The position numbers and the translations under genes were made by a program. The notes below the pieces were generated by a model. It searched no databases, was not told where the DNA came from, and was given only the letters and a program-made list of their open reading frames with translations. DNA of 64,000 nucleotides from Scortum barcoo (Eukaryota > Chordata > Actinopteri > Centrarchiformes > Terapontidae), in NCBI GenBank assembly GCA_023238725.1, contig CM041547.1, positions 16,817,644-16,881,643 of the forward strand. The letters run 5' to 3'. Below are positions 50,570-64,000 of this stretch, piece after piece; the first letter of the stretch is position 1; each line of letters opens with the position of its first letter.

Positions 50570-53500
50570 TGTGGTGCTCCTGCTGCTTTACGTCCCGGAC
50601 ACTGGCAGCAGAGGACTAGTTTTTTTTTGTTTGTTTATTTTTTTAGCAGCGACTGTTGCAGATTTTCTTCCTGTGGCGTTGTTGTTAGCTAGCTAGCTTC
50701 CTGCTAACTGGGCGAGCTAATCAGACGAAAAGGCCTCCGGTGTGCGACATAAACTCAGCTACAGCATAGCTCCGAAAAAAACATTAACTCTGGTGTTTAT
50801 TGTGCTGATTTATGGGCTTGTTGGCGGATGAGCCGCTGTCACTGGAGTCAACAGTCCACAGTTGACCTACGGAGTCCCCTCTTGGTCAATCTTCACAGCT
50901 GCGCTTAGAGGGACACATGTTTTTGTTTGAGACACTCATCAGGTTTTTGATTTCGTTATTATTGTGCAGTTAATTTTTCTTGATTTTCCTTCATTCATTT
51001 TTTTCTGTGTTTTTAAGAGGGGTTAAGATTGTATTAGCTGTAGATTGCACATTATATACTGATGCAGAGGAGGAGTTCTAACTGTAAAGGTGAACCTAAA
51101 ATCCTTCAAAGGCATAATGCAAGGGCTTTTTTTTCCTGGATGTCCTCTTCATGAATGGATGGTTGTAACAAAAAGATTTTATATGGCAAAAGATGATAAA
51201 ATCGATCAATATATTGACTCATCCAATAGACAAAAGAATGTGCAGTATCAATTTTATCAAATTTAGTTTTCGGTCTGAGGGGTCCAAAACAGTCTACTGA
51301 TAAAATGTTGTAAATTTCACCCCTGTCTTGATGTCATATCCAGTGCCTGAGTGTGTTCCAACAACCATAGTACCATACCATTTAATATGGCCATCCTTTA
51401 CTAGATAGATTTGACCCACAATCTTCTCCTCTGATGTGTGAGCATGAGGCTTAATGTGCAAGGCACAATGCCATTACAAAGTAGTATATCCCAATTGAAT
51501 CTATACTGCAGGCAACAGTACATCAATTCTGTGGGCAAGTATGAAATGAAAGCAAAAAAGAAACACTATGTGATTTGAAATGTGGCTCTTGATATCTTTT
51601 TAATCCAAACTTCTGCCAGTGTAACTGAAAGATATCTGTAACAAAAAAAGGCTTAAATTTGAGTTACTACTATTACTATTTTAAAAGAAAAATATTATGC
51701 ATTGCACTTGGGTTTATTTATATTTATAAATACTTTGCATAGGTTTTTTGGTGCATAACAGTAAATATTGCAAGATAAAAAAGATAGCAAGTACGGCAAA
51801 AGTCCAGAAACAAATAAATAAAATAGAAAATAAAAAGATTGATATATACCAATAAAAATGTGAAACAAAATTCCAAGTTTGTACAATGCATTTGTTTTTA
51901 AAAACAAAGAGATGTTTAGTATGTGTATAAATGTTCAAATTACTGACCAAGCAATATGCAAAGAAATTGTTTTAGCCTAATACTCATGCTGCTGCTGTCT
52001 TAATTAGCAGGATGATACATGTAATGATCAGAATAGAATCACTGATTAATGACTATTTAACTGTCATTGATTAAATTACATAAAATCATGCAGATAATTA
52101 GCTGAACTGCCGTATTAGATGGGGATCCCAAAATCCTGTTGCCCGATTTTTGCCTGCATTTTTTTGTCATTCTTTTTTAAATAAATGACCTTCTGTATAT
52201 GTAATCTACATACAACTACCGACATTTCATTTATCTCAAAAATGCATCTCTGACAGCACTTGAAAAGCAGCATTATTCCAGCTGTCCACTAGATGTCATA
52301 AGTTATTAGCCCTTGATCTGATAAGCAGACTTGTGTGCCTTTGGATGTGACATATTGAGATCATGAGATCTTTGTTTTTCTGAGCAGAGTGGGTTAAAGG
52401 TATGACATGATTCACATGAAACTAGCCTGAATTTGCTCCTGCGGGTATGGCCCACAGCAAATAATCATAAATTATAATAAAATGGTGGTTTCAAAATAAG
52501 GTTTCTCTTGTAGAAACATGAACTGGTTCAACAGAGTAACTTGATCTACAATCACTGATGGAGTTGTGTTATTTACGAGTTGATTGATCGACGAGTGATT
52601 TCAGATCGACCAGTTTGATATCGCTCCACCTCTGCAGTGAGTAGTTTAATACATGAACTCTCGTCTTTTTAATTGAGAGTGCTTGATATGGATTTGAATA
52701 ATGTTCGCCTTTAACCAAAGTTACAATATTTACAATGTAACCAGCTGGCACAATAACTTGTTATTACTCTGCTGTTGCAGATACATCTGCTTGCAAAGGT
52801 CTATCTTCTGAGGTATTTGAGACACAGCAATCCTGGAATTGTGACATGTTTTTACCTTAACACAGTTTTTTTCCCACCAACATGATTGTCAGTGCTATAT
52901 TCTCGAGGACTCTGTCAATGTTTAACGTGGGTCCGCATGTTCTTGGCACCTACTGTACATTGCACTTCCCCACCAAGGCAATAAATACCACCTTAAATCT
53001 TAGCTTTTCTCGCAATAGCCTTTATCTTTTCACTGCTTTTCATTTGCTCTCCTTTGACAGTTGACTCACAGATTCCTGGCTAATTGGCCCTGTTCGCCCT
53101 GCCCACTGTATGAAACTCGAATAAGAACATTCTCAAGTTTTCAGCTGTGACAACACAAGCGAGATATGAATTCCCACTGCTACAACAAAGGTGGGAAATG
53201 TATGCATTTGAGAAAATGCGGTGTGAGCTGTGTGGGTCTTTCTGAGAGTGGGTGCATGGAATGAAAAGGGGTAAAGTAATGAAAAATGGACTGAAAACAC
53301 GCTGATATAACCTGTTTCTTAGAGGCACAGAACAAACCAAAATGAATTGACGCCTGTCCTATTTCTGATGGACGTCATGCTGTTTAATTTTCAGTCAGTA
53401 AAGTGTTTTTACATTTACGTCGGCAGGGCTTTGTGAGAAATTCAATATCATCACAGGTTAATCTCCTGCATAGCCCAGAATGGTGACGATGGAGGAAAAA

Positions 53501-54009
53501 GGTCAGAGTGTGCACCTTTATCTTATTTCAGTGTCATAATCTTACGTTGCATCAGTGCTCACACATTGCACGTATTACCTATCAGACTCTCTTATTAAGG
53601 ATTTGTTTCCCATCTCATTATGTTTTCATCAAACACCACCTACAAAGGTGAGGTGGGCAGAGGGAGAAAAGAAAGAGAGAGAGAGAGAGAGGGAGGAGAG
53701 TGTAAAAGAGAGAGTACAGAAGCTCCTCCTTGCTCGCTGCGTGTGTTTCTTGTGTTTTTTCAGCCTGTTCTTCACTCACACCCTCGCTCAGCAGAGATTC
53801 AGAGGTGGAGAGCAAAAGATTCTCACTGGGAAAAAAAGAAAGGAGAGGAAAGGAAAGGAAACAGATCTTCTTCCTCTATCACCAACAAGGGGACAAAAAA
53901 AACTAACAAGAAAAAAGGTAGAAATATAGTGCTTTATTTTGAGGGTGGGGGGTGCTCTCATCAGCCCTGCCTTCTGCACGTGCACAGCGCTGCACAACTG
54001 TGTTCCCAG
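50570..54009. other. Intergenic between divergent prpsap1 and cygb2
   Basis: This holds the promoters of prpsap1 (right of 50570) and cygb2 (left of 54010). A poly-T run at about 50621-50642 precedes tandem GCTAGCTAGC. No TATA box at a clear position for either gene. Towards 53675-53710 it becomes a GA-rich tract (GAGAGA) that may be 5' UTR of cygb2. No other gene is recognised. Confidence 0.5.
53673..53692. repeat. (GA)n tract
   Basis: About ten GA dinucleotides followed by GGGAGGAGAG, about 320 bases upstream of the cygb2 start. It may act in the promoter or 5' UTR. Confidence 0.9.
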
Positions 54010-58068
<4,059 letters not shown>

Positions 58069-58361
58069 AGCTTTCAGTCTGGCTTCATTGGACCATGAAC
58101 ACCCAGACACCTGTAATTTTTGGGCCACAGCCTCATAAGAGAGGGATGAATTGACTGTACTAACCTTTGTTTGAAAATGTATCTTCCCAGAAGTTATCTG
58201 ACAATACAGAATACAGTGTAATGTAATCTAAGATAATCATGGGCCATGGTACATGCACTGCATGTGTAAGTGAGAGATGTAATGGGGGAACAGAAAGTAA
58301 AACATTAACTCTTTTTTATACTCTTGTAAAGGACCAAATCATTTAAAGGAAAGCGAAGAGA

Positions 58362-58367
58362 AATAAA
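58362..58367 (+). other. Polyadenylation signal, cygb2
   Basis: AATAAA, 294 bases after the stop, within a GA-rich stretch. It gives a short 3' UTR; longer forms cannot be excluded. Confidence 0.55.
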
Positions 58368-58369
58368 AT

Positions 58370-59374
58370 GAAAACATGAACCCGACAGTGGATGAGAGGT
58401 CACATTTGACTTGGATGTGCCTTCTGCTGAATGTGTATGTCTAGAAACTGCCATGTAAATATAATTCTTTCTAATTACCATGTGATGTGTCCTTTTATCA
58501 GTCTGTGTCCGCTTGTGTGCCCTTTATGAGATATTACATTTTTACATTTTTAATTGTCAATTGTGATCATTTTACATTGTTTTTTTTTATTCTGATTCAC
58601 CTTTGTATCTGTATTTAGCACGATTTTGAAGTAAAAACACAAAGAAAATCCCTGTGTTGTTAATGCCACAGTGTTGAATCCTGATGTAATCTGATTCCCC
58701 TGCATTCCTGCTTGTAAATTTGTTGACAAAATTAGACCTTTCCTTTCTCTCGCTTGGCCTACTGCTCCCTTATTCTCTGCTTGAGTCAGCAGTGCTAAGT
58801 ATAAGTGGCTTAGCTGCTGAAAGACCCTATTTATACCCCCCCATGTATTCTGCTAGGCACTCTCTTTTCAGCATATATTGTAGGCCCTCACTTGGCCATC
58901 AGTGAATTAGTTTTATCCAGGTATACTGTAATTTGTCTGGCATGTGTCCATCCTTAATGTGAACCCATGCGGTGAAGCAGCCACTCAAAAGCCAGTTTCA
59001 ACGGGCCCTCTTGCGAGATGCTGCCCTTTCTTGACCAAAAAAAAACACAATATCATGGTTGATTTGGCTTGCAGTGTTGACAACATGGTGGCGAGGTGCT
59101 CTGTTTTCAGAATAGAAACAACACAGCATGCTCTGTTTACCTCCTAGTCCTGCCAGCGAGATCCAACCCCCCTCCTTGATCCTAGCTAATCCTCCAAACT
59201 AATCTCTCCAATCATGAGCGAGGGCCAAGAGGAAAGACAGGAATAGTCCGATTGTTACACCACAAACTCTGCCTTTTACCTTTTGAGCCTTTCAATGGGA
59301 GGCGAAGTCTCACTGCTCTAGACCGCCATCAGTCCCAAAGACAGGAGGTCTTTGGGGTGGGTGGGCAAAGGACC
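58370..59374. other. Intergenic, cygb2 to prcd
   Basis: About 1 kb with no supported gene. It presumably includes the prcd promoter and 5' UTR. Confidence 0.5.
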
Positions 59375-60234
59375 ATGTGTACCACTATGATGGTCCTCAC
59401 CACCATCGCTCTCATCCTGAGGCAGAGATTCTCCAACAAAATCAAGCCGTGAGTACTGATCATGAGCATTTGTGATTTTTAGCAGGCGGTTGGTAGAAAA
59501 TCCTTGTATGGGACCTTTTCTTAGCTTTAGGTTTTTCAGATTTGGATTCGGACTACCTTTTCCAGTGTTTGAGCAAAACAAAAAGGCAAATTCAACAGTT
59601 TAAAGTTTGTGTGAAAAGCAGTAAATCACGTAAAATACATCCATACAACAAACATGAACAACTGCAAACGCAGAAAGTGCATGTCTGTTGCATGTGTGGG
59701 AGAGTGAGAGAGGTCTTATCTGCACCATTGATTTGAAATCACTCCTGCGATTATTTTAGGGTTTACCTCGAGCAGCAGTGTGTGTGGATTTAAGTGGCTT
59801 GATACGTAACAACAGTGTATTCCACTTTTTTAATGGAGGGATGAATGGAGGGGAAAGCATCAGAGCTCTTGAGTTCATCGCTGCTAATTGACGCAAAGTG
59901 CAATCTCCTCTGGCCCCACGGCCCTGCTTAGCCTCTCACACAGCAATGGCAAACAACCCCACGTGGCTGCAGCGCCGCGGAGCATGGCAACAGCTAACTC
60001 GCACAAGTATGAACTAATAATCGGCGAAACCTCTATTTTTCTTTAGTGAGCTCATGTCCTTTAGCAAACTATGTCCAGATAACTGTGTGCTTTCCAGACG
60101 GCACTGTGATGATTAACCTTGAGCATTTATTGTTGAGTATCATGTTCTGTGTCACCCGTCACAGGCAGAAAGAGGCTGTTGAGAAAGATGTGCCATACAT
60201 GAGGAGCAATGGAGCAGCAGAGACCCGAAAATGA
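59375..60234 (+). CDS. prcd: prcd, photoreceptor disc component (tiny protein; first exon certain, second probable)
   Basis: PRCD is a very small rod/cone outer-segment disc protein; mutations cause progressive rod-cone degeneration in dogs and people. Exon 1 (59375-59448) encodes MCTTMMVLTTIALILRQRFS then NKIK, followed by GTGAGT. It matches the mammalian start MCTT, hydrophobic helix, then R-R-F-x-N. Cys2 is the known palmitoylation site and is kept. Exon 2 (60165-60234), after a TGTCACCCGTCACAG acceptor, keeps phase (CC|G) and gives PQKEAVEKDVPYMRSNGAAE then TRK and a stop, 47 residues against 54 in human. The acidic, hydrophilic tail fits but is too diverged for proof. Transcription may continue through GT-AG-flanked non-coding exons (donor after 60253; 61853-61900; from 62010) to AATAAA at 62315-62320. 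Location directly after cytoglobin, as in human, supports it. Confidence 0.8.
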
Positions 60235-60253
60235 CAACAGGGAGCATCACAGG

Positions 60254-61852
60254 GTATGAACACACGACTGAGCTAACGTACCACATGGATACAGAAGCAT
60301 AAAGGGGTATTACTATGATTTTTTTATCACACTTTCAAGCAGCAGATGACAAGATACCATGACTTTTAGCCCCAAAAATGGTGGCTCTTAAAAGTTCAAT
60401 GATGCAGCTTGATAGCCTCTTTCGTTAGGACTCCCTGTCTCCCAAACTCCAGACCAAGTTTACAAAACAGCATTTTTAGATTTAATTTCCAAAAAGGAAT
60501 TCATACATAGCTGTACACTTTTAGGAGGGTTCCTGGAAAGGAAAATGAAACTTGGTGCCTACTTTCAGGAAAATGGGTACAGTGTTCAATTGGTACTCTT
60601 TCAGTTAACAAACTGCAATGAACTTAGGTTTAATGTTTTATTTGTCAAATAAAATCATACAGGAGATTAGAGATTATTTTGGTCAGTGCAAAGTTGTCAC
60701 GAGAACATGCACAAATGTGAAATAGAATAAAATTGAGGGTATATGAAGAGTAAAGTTTAAATTAATAATCGATTTATTATAATCAATTATATAGACTTGG
60801 TTTTAGATTTTTAAGGAAATTCCTCTGGAAATCAACAACTGCTTTTAAAATCAGCACAATTACAACTCAAACAGCTGTACACAAATAATTAACAACCAGA
60901 TTAACTTGATTAAACACATTTTAAACAACTGTGGATCTGCTGCCTTCATTGCTAGACCAGAACACCAATACTGGATCATTCTAACCCCAAAAACATTATG
61001 GGGGTCAGAATCTCAAATTTGACATGCTCCTCCAGTGCCACAAGTGCCACAATAGACATAATACAACTGTACTCCTGATGACAAGATATTTTATATTTAT
61101 TTGTAAAATCAGTGAAGTAGCTCTTTAAGAGTGCAAACTCAAGCTTCACCTTGAACTAATGAACTTATCTGATGCTGGCAGTGTGTGTAGTTTTGACAGT
61201 ATTTTAGCCAAAAATGAATGAAAAGCTAAATTTAAACAAACGCGATCTGAAAAGGAAGATCTGAAAAAGTGTATAAATTCAGAATAAAAATACTGCATAT
61301 AAATAGACAAGAATTGAGCATCACAGTGGGTGAGAAAGAGAAAAAGAGAGAGACAGAAAAACATCCAGATCATCCACAAAGAGACCTTGTCAGTGTGTTC
61401 GGGGAGGTTTACGGAGGGGGCTCCAGACAAGGGGAGAAAGTGGAGCAGTGGAGCATGTTACAGAGGCACAGATGCATAAAGAGCTAAGATGCCTGCCCCA
61501 CATTTAGCTTTTAAGTATTCACTGCTACACCGCTAATACTAAATGATTCAGAGGCAGAACAACAATCCATCATCTCTTTGGAAGGTTATTATAAATATAT
61601 TGCCCCCCTACAACCACACGGTTCAATGCAGCTGTAAAAGATCTTAATATAAAGTAAAAAACTAACTGACCATTTTACCTGCAGGTCACAGGCTTTTGAT
61701 GTCTTATCATTCACCTCCTATCTAATTTCCTATGTGGGCAGGTGTATTCAGCTGAGTCATGGTGATTTATTCTTTTTGATGATTATTTTCCTACATCACT
61801 CATAACTTTGCATGTTTGCTTTCACCTTCATTGTGCTTCTCTCCCCCTGCAG
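60254..61852. other. Candidate prcd intron, no gene seen
   Basis: AT-rich, no recognised coding exon or repeat. It would be an intron only if the candidate 3' UTR exons downstream are real. Confidence 0.4.
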
Positions 61853-62320
61853 ACATGAACTAAAACGAGAGTTGGCCATCATCCAAAGTCTCAGTGTCAG
61901 GTAACCTCTGTCACATTTTACCTAGAAAGGACTAGGTGAACAAATTGTCAAAAAAATAAAAATGAATAAATTAGAGGACACTGATTTGTTTTTTCATTCT
62001 TTTTTTCAGTGCACACTACTAGCAAGACTTATTTCCTCTGGATACTACAGGAGAGCTCTTCCTGTTATCTTATTTGTTGTTTTCTCACACTGATCAGATT
62101 CTGATTCATCTGCATTTGACAGCTCACGCCAAGACTCCCACCAGGATTTAAGAAAAAAAAATTGGCTAGAGAAACAATGAGGCCTATTTTGATCGCCGCT
62201 TCCCCTACAGTATCTGTCCTGCAGATGCTCCCATTACTGAAACAGGAAACAGCAACTCAGTGGATTCCAGCCTTGAAGATGAAGCCCAACAAATGCTACG
62301 TAAAACTACGTCCTAATAAA
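61853..62320 (+). other. Candidate prcd 3' UTR exons and polyadenylation signal
   Basis: A 48-base segment (61853-61900) has a CCCCCTGCAG acceptor and a GTAACC donor. A second acceptor TTTTTTTCAG at 62009 opens a segment ending at AATAAA (62315-62320). Together they look like non-coding exons spliced after the donor at 60253. They could instead belong to a separate transcript; a long open frame exists across them only if a weak alternative exon-2 acceptor is used. Confidence 0.4.
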
Positions 62321-63559
62321 AACTTATGTTTCAGGACAGATATGATCAAGTGATAAAACATCTGTGCCTCCACATAGAAATCATTTCTTTGATTTTCTAG
62401 TTTTGCTTTCTTGTAATGTATGTAATGATTTGTGTTTAATGTATGTATGAGGACAGGGTGAGCATTGACTGGATGTATCTTAAATAGTAGCTTCTCTTAA
62501 CATCTCATAAGTGACCTAATTTCTTCTGAAATAGGAGCTGAAGTCATGTGCTGTACTGTACGTGGCGGGTCGGGCCATACTGTGAATCTGTCAGTGGTCC
62601 GCGTTGTTCTCCCAGAGGAAACCCACTGATTAAATTAAGCAATAAAATGCATTCGTCTGCTGTCCTTTTCTTCTAAATGGCAGTGAAGACTCTCGCTAGT
62701 AAACACCAAGAACAATTGTGTTTGATTTGCTGAGGATGTCTTGAAAAGGTATACATTGGTCTTATATTAACATCAGTGAGTCATTTATTTTCCTCATTCT
62801 TACAGCCTACCATAGTTAAAATGGTCCGTTTTGTTTCTTCACAATTCATGTATGGTTTCATAAAATTACCATCATCATCCTGTGCTGTTCACAATAAATT
62901 ATCATTATGAAAAAGCTGATATAACATAAAAATTATTTTTCAGAGATTTCTGCCTTGATCAGATAAAGAGATGAATTACAAACCATCACAAACATATACA
63001 AAATCTCAGGGAAATATGATTCTATGGCATGCATTGACAATATTTTCCATGTACACTCAAGTAAATTTATCACAGTAGAATTACTACAAATAATCACTGA
63101 GCAGATAGAGTCAAACAAACATTATTTTTGTGGTGCTTAGGTAGCTGTAGAGATGAAATGCCGTCTGCACAAATCTGTCATGACAGAGGACACAAAAAGA
63201 CCCCCTTCCTAACAACGCACCTTCCTGCACAGGCAGGAACTTCTACACAGCGTTTGTTTGCACATTCACTGTGGTCACAGAACAAATCTCTGTTTATAGG
63301 CATTTATCCTAGTTATCATTGGGCTGATTAAAAGTGCAGCATCAGGCCTAGACCTCACTGAATTAAACATGGACTTCAGAAGCTAAATTATGCAGCTCTT
63401 CAGTTTTGTTGTAACTGATTTGGTTTGGTTCATTTTGTAAGCTCTGGTTCCACCTGGTGGTAAAAATGCTTGGTAGATTTCACCAAATAAGGAAGCAGGT
63501 AACACGGGAAAGGAAGTCCGAAAAGAGTAATTTCATAATTTAAAGGCAGCCCAAAAAAA
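62321..63559. other. Intergenic, no gene recognised
   Basis: AT-rich and unremarkable. A further AATAAA at 62893-62898 might be an alternative end for the prcd transcript. Confidence 0.45.
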
Positions 63560-64000
63560 AAAAAACAACAACATCTGAGTCATAATATTGAGAAACCTTC
63601 ACAAAATAATGAGTTAGTCTCTCAGAATAATGAAAAGCTTCCTGAAAATAAGACTTACTCATCTCAAAATGAATACTGACACAGGCTGAAATAGGTCATT
63701 ATTTTGAATTATCTTGATACAGTTGCTCATAATGTTGAAATGCTAACTCATTATTCTGAAAAACTAAGTCACTACTTTGACATTCTAAGAGTTCCTGTAT
63801 TGCTAAATCATTATTTTGAGACACTGACTCATTATCATGAGACAAACATTATTTCGACATAGTAAGTCATTTTTCGCAACACCAAGTCATTTTGTTTTAG
63901 ACACTATGTCAGTACTTTGAGACAATATATCATTATTTTGAGACACTAAATCATTATTATGACTCATTTATATACTACATCATTTTGAGAAAGTTTCACA
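63560..64000. repeat. Array of a roughly 20-24 bp motif in both orientations, running off the right edge
   Basis: From about 63694 to the end, phrases of the form TCATTATTTTGAGACACTAA recur about every 20-26 bp (clear at 63809, 63831, 63930 and 63953). To the left, at about 63606-63632 and 63650-63672, the same phrase is seen as its reverse complement (ATAATGAGTTAGTCTCTCAG). The array thus changes strand near 63690. Copies are diverged. This may be a minisatellite or a folded inverted repeat; its right limit is unknown. Confidence 0.75.

Noticed and set aside
60199..62021. Alternative reading frame joining the end of prcd exon 2 to the segment at 61853 (HELKRELAIIQSLSV)
   Set aside because: With the natural donor at 60253 this frame can be reached only through a weak acceptor inside exon 2; the frame from the strong acceptor stops at 60234.

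Overview
The window is vertebrate nuclear DNA, almost certainly from a teleost of the percomorph type. Coding exons are short, split by GT-AG introns and set in AT-rich, non-coding DNA with CA/TG microsatellites, a tRNA-derived SINE and a decayed LINE. The recognisable genes are a jawed-vertebrate set. mgat5b, prpsap1, cygb and prcd all lie in human 17q25, so I read the window as part of the fish block matching that region. All family assignments come from recognising protein sequence by eye; no database search was run.

Layout. 1-7.1 kb (minus strand): the first two coding exons of mgat5b, a Golgi N-acetylglucosaminyltransferase; the rest lies beyond the left edge. 7.1-15.8 kb: no gene recognised; one LTR-retroelement remnant and several small repeats. 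15.87-17.5 kb (plus): a compact two-domain immunoglobulin-superfamily gene of B7-like layout with no convincing membrane anchor. 17.5-37.6 kb: a gene-poor stretch with a SINE (25.0 kb), a 5'-truncated LINE with broken frames (25.3-27.57 kb) and an irregular tandem repeat just after it. 37.9-38.6 kb (plus): a single-coding-exon small GTPase of the Ras-dva type with a visible CCAAT/TATA promoter. 43.9-50.6 kb (minus): all ten coding exons of prpsap1. 54.0-58.1 kb (plus): three exons of cytoglobin-2. 59.4-62.3 kb (plus): prcd, a tiny photoreceptor-disc protein gene directly downstream of cytoglobin, as in mammals. 63.56-64.0 kb: a repeat array in which a short motif occurs in both orientations, running off the right edge.

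The genes form no operon or single pathway; what links them is ancient synteny. The two loci least explained by well-known vertebrate genes are the Ig-domain gene, which may be a lineage-specific immune receptor or a soluble derivative, and the Ras-dva-type GTPase, a family I recall as missing from placental mammals. I found no convincing undescribed multi-gene system. Most of the window is intron or intergenic DNA in which I can support nothing.
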